Below, one piece after another: positions 1 to 5,742 of a stretch of DNA of 6,323 bases. Every line of letters begins with the position of its first letter. Position 1 is the first letter of the stretch. The stretch lies in NCBI GenBank assembly GCA_002333125.1, contig DDBM01000084.1:7754-14076 (forward strand), in the 5' to 3' direction. Made by a program: the position numbers and the translations under genes. The notes below the pieces were generated by a model. It was not told where the DNA came from, did no database searches, and saw only the letters and a list, made by a program, of their open reading frames with translations. Source of the DNA: Moraxellaceae bacterium UBA2032 (GTDB lineage: Bacteria; Pseudomonadota; Gammaproteobacteria; Pseudomonadales; Moraxellaceae).

Positions 1-497
1 GTCACTAAAGCCACTTGTTGATGTGCGGCACTAAGCTGTTGCATCATCGTCAAACGTGCGCCTGTTAAGGCTATTTCGTTGGTAGCAACGCTTGTGCTGT
101 GAGTGTGAGCTTGTAGGTTGTCGTGGGCTTGCCTAAGCTCCTTGTCACTAAAACGCTGTTGGCCAATCATAAAACTATGTTGACTGGCTTGTGTTGAGGC
201 TTCGGCTAATTCACCCACTACGCTGACGCTTTTAGATGTGGTGGTAGTTTGAGTTGTTTGATTAACTGTCTCATAACTTAATAAAGGCAAGCCTACTTTG
301 ACTACACTATTAGGCTCGGCTAATAATGTTTGAATAATTAAATCTTCGGGCGCAGGAATTTCGACAATCGCTTTGGCTGTTTCTACCGCTAACAGTGGCT
401 CACCCTGTTTAAGCTGACTTTGTGGTGCGGCATACCATTCAACTAAGGTCGCTTCGTGTAAGCCTTCGCCTAAATCGGGCAAAATAAAGGTTTTCAT
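1..497 (-). CDS. 2-oxo acid dehydrogenase complex E2 (dihydrolipoamide acyltransferase), N-terminal part, cut by window edge
   Basis: This is the core acyltransferase of a pyruvate or branched-chain 2-oxo acid dehydrogenase complex, which passes the acyl group from E1 to CoA through a swinging lipoyl arm. About 165 residues are visible. Residues 1-79 form a lipoyl domain (starting MKTFILPDLGEG) with the lipoylated lysine predicted at K42 in ETAKA. Residues about 80-143 are a Thr/Gln/His-rich linker. Residues from about 144 (LTGARLTMMQQLSAAHQQV) match the start of the 2-oxoacid dehydrogenase catalytic domain; the active-site His lies beyond the edge. The peripheral subunit-binding domain usually found between these parts, which docks E1 or E3, is not recognisable. 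The start overlaps the E1 beta stop (ATGA, 494-497), and GGAGG at 505-509 lies 7 nt upstream. It is the third gene of the operon. Substrate cannot be decided from this fragment. Confidence 0.9.
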   Translation of the reverse strand, partial: MKTFILPDLGEGLHEATLVEWYAAPQSQLKQGEPLLAVETAKAIVEIPAPEDLIIQTLLAEPNSVVKVGLPLLSYETVNQTTQTTTTSKSVSVVGELAEASTQASQHSFMIGQQRFSDKELRQAHDNLQAHTHSTSVATNEIALTGARLTMMQQLSAAHQQVALV

Positions 498-1474
498 GAA
501 CTCGCCTCCATTAAGGCACGACTTGTTTGCACAATATCGGCTATTTGCGGCAAATAGGCTTGCTCAAGTTTAAAATAAGGCAAAATCACATCAGGTGGAC
601 TAATAATTTTAATGGGAGCGCGTAAGGCATAAAACGCAGTGTCGGCCAAACGAGCCGCAATATCACTGCCTAAACCACCCGATTTAACCGCCTCTTGCAC
701 AATGATGCAGCGTCCTGTTAATGCGACTGAGTTAATAATGGTCGTCATATCAAGTGGTTTTAAACAGGCTACATCAATCACTTCGGCTTCAATGCCGTAT
801 TGGGCTAACTGCTCGGCAGCTTGTAGGCAATCTTGTACCATCGCTCCCCATGCAATTAAGCTGAGGTCAACACCTTTGCGCCATACTAAACATTGCTCTA
901 GGTCTATTTGTTGGCCGTCATCTAGTACTTCTTCCTTAAAACTACGATAAATACGCTCAGGCTCTAACACAATCACAGGGTCAGGACTACGAATAGCCGC
1001 TAGTAGCAAACCATAAGCGGTGCGAGGCGAGGACAACGCCACGACTTTTAAACCTGCAATATGGCACAAAATGGCTTCGGTACTTTCGGAGTGATGTTCG
1101 GGGGCATGAATTCCTCCCCCAAAAGGGGTACGAATGGTTAAAGGGCAAGATAAACGTCCCCGAGTCCGATTGCGTAACCGTGCCGCATGAGAAATTAAAT
1201 GCTCTAAAGCGGCATAAATAAAACCCAAAAATTGAATCTCGGCCACAGGACGCAAGCCTTGACTACTCATACCTACCGAAACCCCCGCAATCAAGTTTTC
1301 GGCCAGTGGGGTATCTAATACACGGCGTGAGCCAAAGCGTTCACGTAGTCCTTGAGTGGCTCTAAAAACACCGCCATTTTTGCCTACATCTTCACCCAAA
1401 ATAATCACCCGTTCATCTTCACTCATGGCGCGGGCGAGGGCAAGGTCAACAGCTTCTACAAGGTTAAGTAACAT
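494..1474 (-). CDS. 2-oxo acid dehydrogenase E1 component, beta subunit
   Basis: This 326-residue protein is full length for the family. It is the beta subunit of the alpha2beta2 thiamine diphosphate-dependent E1 decarboxylase, which decarboxylates a 2-oxo acid and acylates the lipoyl group of E2. Visible family signatures are GEDVGKNGGVFRAT (27-40), DTPLAE (54-59, with Glu59 expected to contact the cofactor aminopyrimidine ring), GLRPVAEIQF (73-82), and GGGIHAPEHHSES (119-131). The C-terminal transketolase-like half begins near residue 200 and ends with LPYFKLEQAYLP (298-309). A GGAG at 1482-1485, inside the end of the E1 alpha gene, lies 7 nt before the ATG. Only 2 nt separate it from E1 alpha, and its TGA overlaps the E2 start, so subunits are probably made in step. 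Pyruvate and branched-chain 2-oxo acids are both possible substrates; family membership is near certain. Confidence 0.96.
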   Translation of the reverse strand: MLLNLVEAVDLALARAMSEDERVIILGEDVGKNGGVFRATQGLRERFGSRRVLDTPLAENLIAGVSVGMSSQGLRPVAEIQFLGFIYAALEHLISHAARLRNRTRGRLSCPLTIRTPFGGGIHAPEHHSESTEAILCHIAGLKVVALSSPRTAYGLLLAAIRSPDPVIVLEPERIYRSFKEEVLDDGQQIDLEQCLVWRKGVDLSLIAWGAMVQDCLQAAEQLAQYGIEAEVIDVACLKPLDMTTIINSVALTGRCIIVQEAVKSGGLGSDIAARLADTAFYALRAPIKIISPPDVILPYFKLEQAYLPQIADIVQTSRALMEASS

Positions 1475-1476
1475 GG

Positions 1477-2529
1477 CTACACTCCACGTTGTTGCGCTAA
1501 ATCTTTGGGCAATTCACTATACAAATAATTAAACATATCGTCTGGATTAACAGGCTCTAGGCTTAAATAGGCCTGTACTTCGAGTTCTATTTCTTGGCGT
1601 AATTCTTGTTCTAAAGTGTGTTGTTGTTCGTTTGTCCATCTCATTTGTTGCTCTAATAGCTTTCTAAAACGAATTAATGGCTCTAGGTGTTGCGCCTGTT
1701 CTTTTTCTTTGGCATTAGCATAGCGGCTCATATCATCTGCGGTGGTGTGGTCACATAATCTATAAGTCACTGCCTCAATAAGCGTTGCGCCTTTGCTAGA
1801 ACGTGCGCGTTCTAAGGCTTCGTCAAGCACCATCATCATGGCAAAAAAATCATTACCATCAACCCTTACACCTAATATGCCAGCAGCAATGGCTTTTTGA
1901 GCTAAGGTTTCACACGCGGTTTGTTGGCTAAGTGGCACAGAAATCGCCCATTGATTATTGTTAATTACCACCACTAAAGGTAAATGCCACACCCCTGCTA
2001 AATTGAGAGCTTCATAAAAGTCACCTCTGGAGCTTGCACCATCACCACAAGTGCTTAAAGCCGCTTGTGCTTGATGTTTAAGTTTGAGTGCGGTAGCTAC
2101 ACCTGCGGCATGAGTAATTTGGGTGGCTATAGGAATACACGCAGGAAAGTCATAATCGGGCGCATCAAACGAACCCCATTCATCACCACCCCAAAATTGC
2201 AAAATAGAACGCATTTGTGTGCCACGTAACAGTTGTGCAGCTTGGTCACGGTAGTAAGGAATAAATACATCATTTTGTTGTAGGCTAAAACCAATGGCGG
2301 CACTAATCGCTTCTTGGCCTAAACAACTGGCATAAGTGCCAAGCTGACCTGTACGTTGTAAGGCAATGGCACGTTGGTCAAAAAGGCGTGTACGCCATAA
2401 ATGTGTGTAGGCTTTAAGCCAAAACTCAGTTTGTTGTAGTGTTGAGCTGAGTGAGCCAAGCAGTTCGCCTTGTGGGTTTAACACTTGATGAATCGGGTAG
2501 TCTAGGGTTTGAGTATGAGCAATGGCCAC
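1477..2529 (-). CDS. 2-oxo acid dehydrogenase E1 component, alpha subunit
   Basis: This 350-residue protein is the thiamine diphosphate-binding alpha subunit of the heterotetrameric E1 and pairs with the beta subunit encoded directly downstream. The cofactor motif is complete: GDG at 162-164, then about 26 residues to NNN at 190-192 (CGDGASSRGDFYEALN ... VVVINNNQWAIS). GQEAISAAIG (71-80) and YYRDQAAQLLRG (92-103) are typical of the fold. The phosphorylation-loop type motif YRLCDHTTADDMSRY (256-270) matches the YRxxxHTTADD pattern of the pyruvate/branched-chain family. The C-terminus is Gln/Glu-rich and helical. The start is a GTG at 2527-2529, supported by AGGAG 6 nt upstream. It is first in the operon and divergent from the AraC regulator. 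Pyruvate versus branched-chain 2-oxo acid specificity is not decided; I give no symbol because pdhA and bkdA1 are both plausible. Confidence 0.95.
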   Translation of the reverse strand: MAIAHTQTLDYPIHQVLNPQGELLGSLSSTLQQTEFWLKAYTHLWRTRLFDQRAIALQRTGQLGTYASCLGQEAISAAIGFSLQQNDVFIPYYRDQAAQLLRGTQMRSILQFWGGDEWGSFDAPDYDFPACIPIATQITHAAGVATALKLKHQAQAALSTCGDGASSRGDFYEALNLAGVWHLPLVVVINNNQWAISVPLSQQTACETLAQKAIAAGILGVRVDGNDFFAMMMVLDEALERARSSKGATLIEAVTYRLCDHTTADDMSRYANAKEKEQAQHLEPLIRFRKLLEQQMRWTNEQQHTLEQELRQEIELEVQAYLSLEPVNPDDMFNYLYSELPKDLAQQRGV

Positions 2530-2535
2530 AATAAA

Positions 2536-2540
2536 CTCCT
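2536..2540 (-). promoter_or_regulatory. Ribosome binding site fixing the GTG start of E1 alpha
   Basis: On the minus strand AGGAG lies 6 nt before GTG (2527-2529). No in-frame ATG is equally well placed, so the non-ATG start is likely real. The 5' base of this site (2540) is also the outer base of an 8-bp inverted repeat, so a hairpin in the leader could affect access to it. Confidence 0.75.
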
Positions 2541-2565
2541 TAATACTTGTTTTTATGAGTATTAA
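2540..2565. repeat. Perfect 8-bp inverted repeat in front of E1 alpha
   Basis: TTAATACT (2540-2547) and AGTATTAA (2558-2565) are perfect inverted copies separated by 10 bp, with centres 18 bp apart. The dyad sits next to the E1 alpha ribosome binding site. It could be a binding site for a dimeric repressor of the dehydrogenase operon, or a leader hairpin (8-bp stem, 10-nt loop). The arms are AT-rich, so the RNA stem would be modest; a protein operator seems at least as likely. The half-sites do not look like the PdhR consensus known from enterobacteria (ATTGGT/ACCAAT). Confidence 0.5.
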
Positions 2566-2619
2566 TTTGAGTGTAGTCTTTAGTGTGGGCTTTTCCAGTA
2601 TGCTACAAAGTCGTTTTTG

Positions 2620-2649
2620 TGCCGTAAAAAATTATGCCGCAAAGAATAT
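2620..2649. repeat. Imperfect 15-bp tandem repeat in the divergent spacer
   Basis: Two adjacent 15-bp units begin TGCCGTAAA (2620) and TGCCGCAAA (2635) and agree at 11 of 15 positions. They lie immediately upstream of, and run into, the TATGCTA box at 2647-2653, which could be the -10 of the regulator gene. This may be an autoregulatory or separate operator, but an AT-rich spacer can produce such similarity by chance. Confidence 0.25.
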
Positions 2650-2652
2650 GCT
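2647..2652 (+). promoter_or_regulatory. Possible -10 box of the araC-family regulator gene
   Basis: TATGCT matches the sigma-70 -10 consensus TATAAT at 4 of 6 positions and would give a leader of roughly 40 nt before the ATG at 2700. No good -35 hexamer lies 16-18 bp upstream. The same TATGCTA string occurs at 2599-2605, which is an alternative, and before the ferredoxin at 3807-3813. Confidence 0.25.
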
Positions 2653-2699
2653 AAATTTAAGAGATATTACATAAAAAGCCATGTTTTTAAGGTGTTAGC

Positions 2700-3728
2700 A
2701 TGAAAAGTAAAATCCCCGAAATTCCTGCCCGTTACTATGCGCGTATGGTTGATGTATTACAAAAAATGGATGTAGATATTTTTAGCTTATTACAGCTAGC
2801 AAAAATAGACGGTAAGACCCTGCACGATACAGATACTTTATTGAGCATTAGCCAAGTAGAGGCACTCATTGCAGAGATGCTGCGCCTTTCTCAAAAAAGC
2901 GATTTAGCCATAGAGGTAGGGCGTGCGCTTAAATTAACCTCTCATAGTAGTGTAGGTTTTGCATTACTCACCAGCCCGAGTATGAGTTATGCACTGCATT
3001 TATTGGCGCGTTATTTTAGGCTCATTACGCCTCTTTTTTCTATGCAATACGCACTGAGTCATGAGCGTGTTGATTTGTTATTTAGGCCAATTTTACCCAT
3101 GAGTCACACTTGCTTGGCCTTTCATTTAGAGGCGATGGCGGTTGCGATACATTGGGATTTATCAGAATTACTACAACAGCGTTTGCCACGTTATGATTTA
3201 TATCTTTCGTTACCTAGACCCGCTCATGTGGCGCGTTACAATGAGTTAGTAGAAGCGCGGTGTCATTTTTTGTGGGAAAGTACGCCGTGTTTACGCATGA
3301 GTTTTGCCGCAGAATTTATGCAAAGACCTTTGCCCTTTGCCGACCCTGCCGCTTTGCAAATGGCGGAGCGTCAGTGCCATGAGTTAGTAAAAAAAGTGAT
3401 TATTGGCAATAAAGTGGCTGATTGGGTGTTAATGATGTTGCGTGAGTCAGATGAGGGTATGCCTAGTTTGGCCGAATTAGCGCATACCTTAAATTTATCT
3501 ACACGCACCTTAGACCGTTATTTAAAAAAACAAGAAGTAAGTTTTAGAGCATTACAACAACAGGTAATACAAGAAAAAAGTTTAAAGATGTTGGCCGCGC
3601 ATCAATTAACCATTACTCAAATTGCTTACGAACTCGGTTACGCCAATTCCGCTAATTTTACTCGCGCCTTTAAGCAGGTTATGGGCATTAGTCCTAGTGA
3701 GTATCGTCGCCATTTAAGTAAAGCCTGA
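2700..3728 (+). CDS. AraC-family transcriptional regulator, probable activator of the P450 operon
   Basis: This 342-residue cytoplasmic DNA-binding protein has two parts. Residues about 20-210 match the AraC N-terminal effector-binding type found in 330-350-residue regulators such as OruR (Arabinose_bd family), including SHSSVGFALLTSPSMSYALHLL near 81-102. Residues about 253-340 are the C-terminal AraC/XylS DNA-binding domain. The first helix-turn-helix covers SLAELAHTLNLSTRTLDRYL (256-275). The second covers ITQIAYELGYANSANFTRAF (305-324) and is followed by the signature GISPSEYRRHL. The ATG is preceded by AAGGTG (2689-2694) at 5 nt. The next gene downstream begins the ferredoxin-P450 operon, whose upstream spacer has direct repeats with 21-bp spacing that suit this family. 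I infer that it activates that operon in response to an alkane, alcohol or fatty acid; the ligand cannot be read from the sequence. No clear terminator follows it. Confidence 0.93.
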   Translation: MKSKIPEIPARYYARMVDVLQKMDVDIFSLLQLAKIDGKTLHDTDTLLSISQVEALIAEMLRLSQKSDLAIEVGRALKLTSHSSVGFALLTSPSMSYALHLLARYFRLITPLFSMQYALSHERVDLLFRPILPMSHTCLAFHLEAMAVAIHWDLSELLQQRLPRYDLYLSLPRPAHVARYNELVEARCHFLWESTPCLRMSFAAEFMQRPLPFADPAALQMAERQCHELVKKVIIGNKVADWVLMMLRESDEGMPSLAELAHTLNLSTRTLDRYLKKQEVSFRALQQQVIQEKSLKMLAAHQLTITQIAYELGYANSANFTRAFKQVMGISPSEYRRHLSKA

Positions 3729-3747
3729 ATTTTTATTACATAGCCCA

Positions 3748-3789
3748 TTGTCTTAAAATGACTCTTAGTTGTCTTAAAATGAATGTTTT
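3748..3789 (+). promoter_or_regulatory. Tandem AraC-type operator: two direct repeats 21 bp apart
   Basis: TTGTCTTAAAATGA occurs perfectly at 3748-3761 and 3769-3782. Extending each copy to 21 bp (3748-3768 and 3769-3789) gives agreement at 17 of 21 positions. A 21-bp period places both copies on the same face of the helix, as in the araI1-I2 arrangement, and each AraC monomer with two helix-turn-helix units reads about 17 bp. The downstream copy abuts or overlaps the -35 window of the candidate promoter, the usual position for an AraC-type activator contacting polymerase. The neighbouring gene encodes an AraC-family protein, the obvious candidate to bind here. Seen: repeat and spacing. Inferred: the regulator. 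Confidence 0.75.
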
Positions 3790-3812
3790 AACGCGTCGTG
3801 TCGTTCTATGCT
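3784..3812 (+). promoter_or_regulatory. Candidate activator-dependent promoter of the ferredoxin-P450 operon
   Basis: TATGCT at 3807-3812 is a 4-of-6 match to the -10 consensus. Seventeen bp upstream lies TGTTTT (3784-3789), a poor -35. A weak -35 next to the tandem repeat fits a promoter that needs an activator. Transcription would start near 3819, giving a leader of about 60 nt to the ferredoxin ATG. An alternative -10 (TTATAT, 3825-3830) has no sensible -35. Confidence 0.45.
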
Positions 3813-3865
3813 AAGGCGGTAGTTTTATATGCCGACAATTGGTATCTAGCTTTAGAATAAACATT

Positions 3866-3870
3866 GGGGA
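3866..3870 (+). promoter_or_regulatory. Ribosome binding site deciding the ferredoxin start
   Basis: GGGGA lies 7 nt before the ATG at 3878. It favours this start over an upstream in-frame TTG at 3839, which would add 13 residues before the first strand of the ferredoxin fold and has no good ribosome binding site. Confidence 0.7.
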
Positions 3871-3877
3871 TAAATTC

Positions 3878-4198
3878 ATGGGCGTTATTAACTTTATAAA
3901 TCATGATGGCAAACAACATGTGGTTGAGCTTGAGGTGGGTAAATCCCTGATGCAGATTGCGATGGATAATGGTGTGTCGGGCATAGATGCCGATTGCGGT
4001 GGGGCTTGTGCCTGTGGCACTTGTCATATTGTCGTTGATACAAAATGGATAAATGCAGCGGGTAGCGTAATGGATGATGAGTTACAAATGCTCGAAATGA
4101 CTCCCGAAAAAAAACCAACTTCGCGTCTTTCGTGCCAAATTAAAGCCTCTGAGTCGATGGATGGCATGATAGTACATGTACCAGAATTTCAAATGTAA
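3878..4198 (+). CDS. Adrenodoxin/putidaredoxin-type [2Fe-2S] ferredoxin of the P450 system
   Basis: This 106-residue soluble electron carrier should shuttle single electrons from the FAD reductase (third gene) to the P450 (second gene). The cluster ligands follow the vertebrate-type C-x5-C-x2-C...C pattern: Cys40, Cys46 and Cys49 in CGGACACGTCH, and Cys86 in RLSCQI. This is the same spacing as putidaredoxin. An additional Cys44 lies inside the loop and is not expected to be a ligand. The acidic helix after the loop (DDELQMLEMTPE, 66-77) corresponds to the partner-docking region of adrenodoxins. The C-terminus IVHVPEFQM resembles other ferredoxins of bacterial P450 operons. Its length is normal for the family. 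It leads the operon, 67 nt before the P450, and lies downstream of the tandem operator. Confidence 0.94.
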   Translation: MGVINFINHDGKQHVVELEVGKSLMQIAMDNGVSGIDADCGGACACGTCHIVVDTKWINAAGSVMDDELQMLEMTPEKKPTSRLSCQIKASESMDGMIVHVPEFQM

Positions 4199-4228
4199 TT
4201 AAAAAATACAATTATAACAAATACTTGT

Positions 4229-4242
4229 GTTGTTAAAACAAC
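4229..4242. repeat. 14-bp perfect palindrome in the ferredoxin-P450 spacer
   Basis: GTTGTT-AA-AACAAC is a perfect inverted repeat. As RNA it could form a small hairpin of about 5 pairs, 13 nt before the P450 ribosome binding site. No U-run follows, so it is not an intrinsic terminator. It might serve as a transcript-processing or stability element, or be chance in AT-rich DNA. Confidence 0.25.
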
Positions 4243-4254
4243 CTCTATATGGTT

Positions 4255-4260
4255 AGGTGA
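4255..4260 (+). promoter_or_regulatory. Ribosome binding site deciding the P450 start
   Basis: AGGTGA lies 5 nt before the ATG at 4266. An in-frame GTG at 4257 overlaps this site and would add only three residues, so the ATG is preferred. Confidence 0.65.
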
Positions 4261-4265
4261 AAATT

Positions 4266-5726
4266 ATGAGCCTCTTAGAATCGGCGATTAAAAAAGCGTC
4301 ATCTGTAATAACTGAAATTAATGAAAAAGTGCCTGCTATCGAAAAAGCATCAAGTATGATGATGGATAAGGTAACGGCAAACGTGCCAATGTATGTTCAA
4401 ATTAAAGGTATGCATTTCTTTCAAAAAGTTAAAAGACGTGTCATTAAAAACGCGCCATTTCCTGAGTTTGTTGAACGCCCTTTGCCCGATGTATCAACCC
4501 TAAAACTTGAAGATATCGACGTAAGTAATCCCTTTTTATATAAACAGCATTTGTGGCAGTCTTACTTTAAGCGTTTGCGTGAAGAAAGCCCTGTTCATTA
4601 TCAAAAAAATAGCCCTTTTGGTGCATTTTGGTCGATAACTCGTTATGAAGACATTATGTTTGTGGATAAAAACCACGAGTTGTTTTCGGCAGAGCCATTC
4701 ATCATGATTGGTAATACCCCTGACGGGCTTGATTTAGAAACCTTTATTGCGATGGATCCACCTAAGCATGATGTACAAAGACAGGCAGTTCAGGATGTGG
4801 TTGCACCCAAAAACTTAAAAGAATTAGAAGGACTGATCCGCAGTCGTACTCAAGAAGTATTAGATAGTTTGCCTTTAGATAAGCCCTTTGATTGGGTACA
4901 AAACGTCTCGGTTGAGTTAACAGCAAGAATGTTGGCAACACTGTTAGATTTTCCGTACGAAAAACGTCACAAGCTGGTGTATTGGTCAGACTTGGCGGCA
5001 GGTACGTCGGAGTCTAATGGTGGAAAAAATAATGATATAGATGAGATTTATATTGGTGTAGCCGATATGGTCAAACATTTTTCGCAACTTTGGTATGAAA
5101 AAAAATCGCAAAAAGACGCTGGTGCAGCTATGGGCTTTGACATGATAAGTATGCTCATTGCAAATAAAGACACTGAAGATTTAATTCATAGACCGATGGA
5201 GTTTTTGGGTAATTTGGCCTTATTGATTATTGGCGGTAACGACACCACACGCAACTCAATGACAGGCGGTGTTTATGCCCTAAGCTTGTTTCCTAATGAG
5301 TTTACTAAACTAAAAAACAACCCCAGTGTCATTCCCAATATGGTATCCGAAATTATTCGTTGGCAAACGCCGTTGGCCTATATGCGGCGTATCGCCAAAG
5401 TAGATGTAGAGCTAAATGATCAAACGATTAAAAAAGGCGACAAAGTGGTGATGTGGTATGCCTCTGGTAATCGTGATGAGCAACACTTTGAGCAAGCTAA
5501 TGATTTTATTATTGACCGTAAAAATGCCCGTAGTCATATGTCGTTTGGCTTTGGTATTCATCGTTGCATGGGTAATCGTTTAGCAGAGTTACAGTTACGC
5601 ATTTTGTGGGAAGAGTTATTAGCACGTTTTGACACTATTGAAGTGCTTAGCGAGCCAGAAATTGTACAGTCTAACTTTGTGAGAGGTTACGCCAAGATGA
5701 TGGTAAAACTCACCGCCAAAGCTTAA
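4266..5726 (+). CDS. Cytochrome P450, CYP153 family (terminal alkane/fatty acid hydroxylase)
   Basis: This 486-residue soluble class I P450 takes electrons from the ferredoxin encoded upstream. Family members insert oxygen at the terminal carbon of medium-chain n-alkanes, giving 1-alkanols, and some act on fatty acids. Key parts are the I-helix oxygen-activation motif GGNDTT (323-328) followed by RNS, the K-helix ExxR in EIIRW (Glu362, Arg365), and the haem loop FGFGIHRCMG (427-436) with axial ligand Cys434. MDPPKHDVQR (163-172) matches the C-helix region, and TPLAYMRR (368-375) is very characteristic. Many stretches, including HYQKNSPFG and VVAPKNLKE, agree with CYP153A sequences as I remember them. 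Residues 1-45 are helical and amphipathic, longer than I recall for Marinobacter CYP153A, and lack a membrane anchor. The gene ends 16 nt before the reductase. Family assignment is strong; chain-length preference is not readable. Confidence 0.95.
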   Translation: MSLLESAIKKASSVITEINEKVPAIEKASSMMMDKVTANVPMYVQIKGMHFFQKVKRRVIKNAPFPEFVERPLPDVSTLKLEDIDVSNPFLYKQHLWQSYFKRLREESPVHYQKNSPFGAFWSITRYEDIMFVDKNHELFSAEPFIMIGNTPDGLDLETFIAMDPPKHDVQRQAVQDVVAPKNLKELEGLIRSRTQEVLDSLPLDKPFDWVQNVSVELTARMLATLLDFPYEKRHKLVYWSDLAAGTSESNGGKNNDIDEIYIGVADMVKHFSQLWYEKKSQKDAGAAMGFDMISMLIANKDTEDLIHRPMEFLGNLALLIIGGNDTTRNSMTGGVYALSLFPNEFTKLKNNPSVIPNMVSEIIRWQTPLAYMRRIAKVDVELNDQTIKKGDKVVMWYASGNRDEQHFEQANDFIIDRKNARSHMSFGFGIHRCMGNRLAELQLRILWEELLARFDTIEVLSEPEIVQSNFVRGYAKMMVKLTAKA

Positions 5727-5742
5727 AAAATAGGATACTCCG

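Noticed and set aside
639..950. Open frame of 103 codons on the plus strand inside the E1 beta gene
   Set aside because: It lies antisense to a gene with strong family motifs, has no recognisable protein features, and is best explained as a chance antisense frame.
2530..2640. Sigma-54 or clear sigma-70 promoter for the dehydrogenase operon on the minus strand
   Set aside because: No TGGCAC-N5-TTGC pattern is present, and no -35/-10 pair with acceptable spacing and match was found, so I do not call one.
3729..3747. T-rich stretch after the regulator stop as an intrinsic terminator
   Set aside because: TTTTTATTA follows the stop but no GC-rich stem precedes it. Partial read-through into the P450 operon cannot be excluded.
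3839..3877. Longer ferredoxin starting at an upstream in-frame TTG
   Set aside because: The extension does not resemble ferredoxin N-termini. The ATG at 3878 has a well-placed GGGGA and gives the normal family length.
4009..4009. Additional cysteine (Cys44) inside the ferredoxin cluster loop as an unusual ligand
   Set aside because: The regular C-x5-C-x2-C spacing is satisfied without it, and a residue at this place varies among adrenodoxin-type ferredoxins; not remarkable.
3806..4118. Two overlapping minus-strand open frames (3806-4027 and 3894-4118) across the ferredoxin
   Set aside because: Both are antisense to the ferredoxin, whose four cluster cysteines and length are canonical. Neither shows motifs or a good ribosome binding site.
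4221..4251. Internal promoter between ferredoxin and P450 (CTTGTG and TATATG, 16-bp gap)
   Set aside because: Both hexamers are poor matches and common in AT-rich DNA; the genes look co-transcribed.
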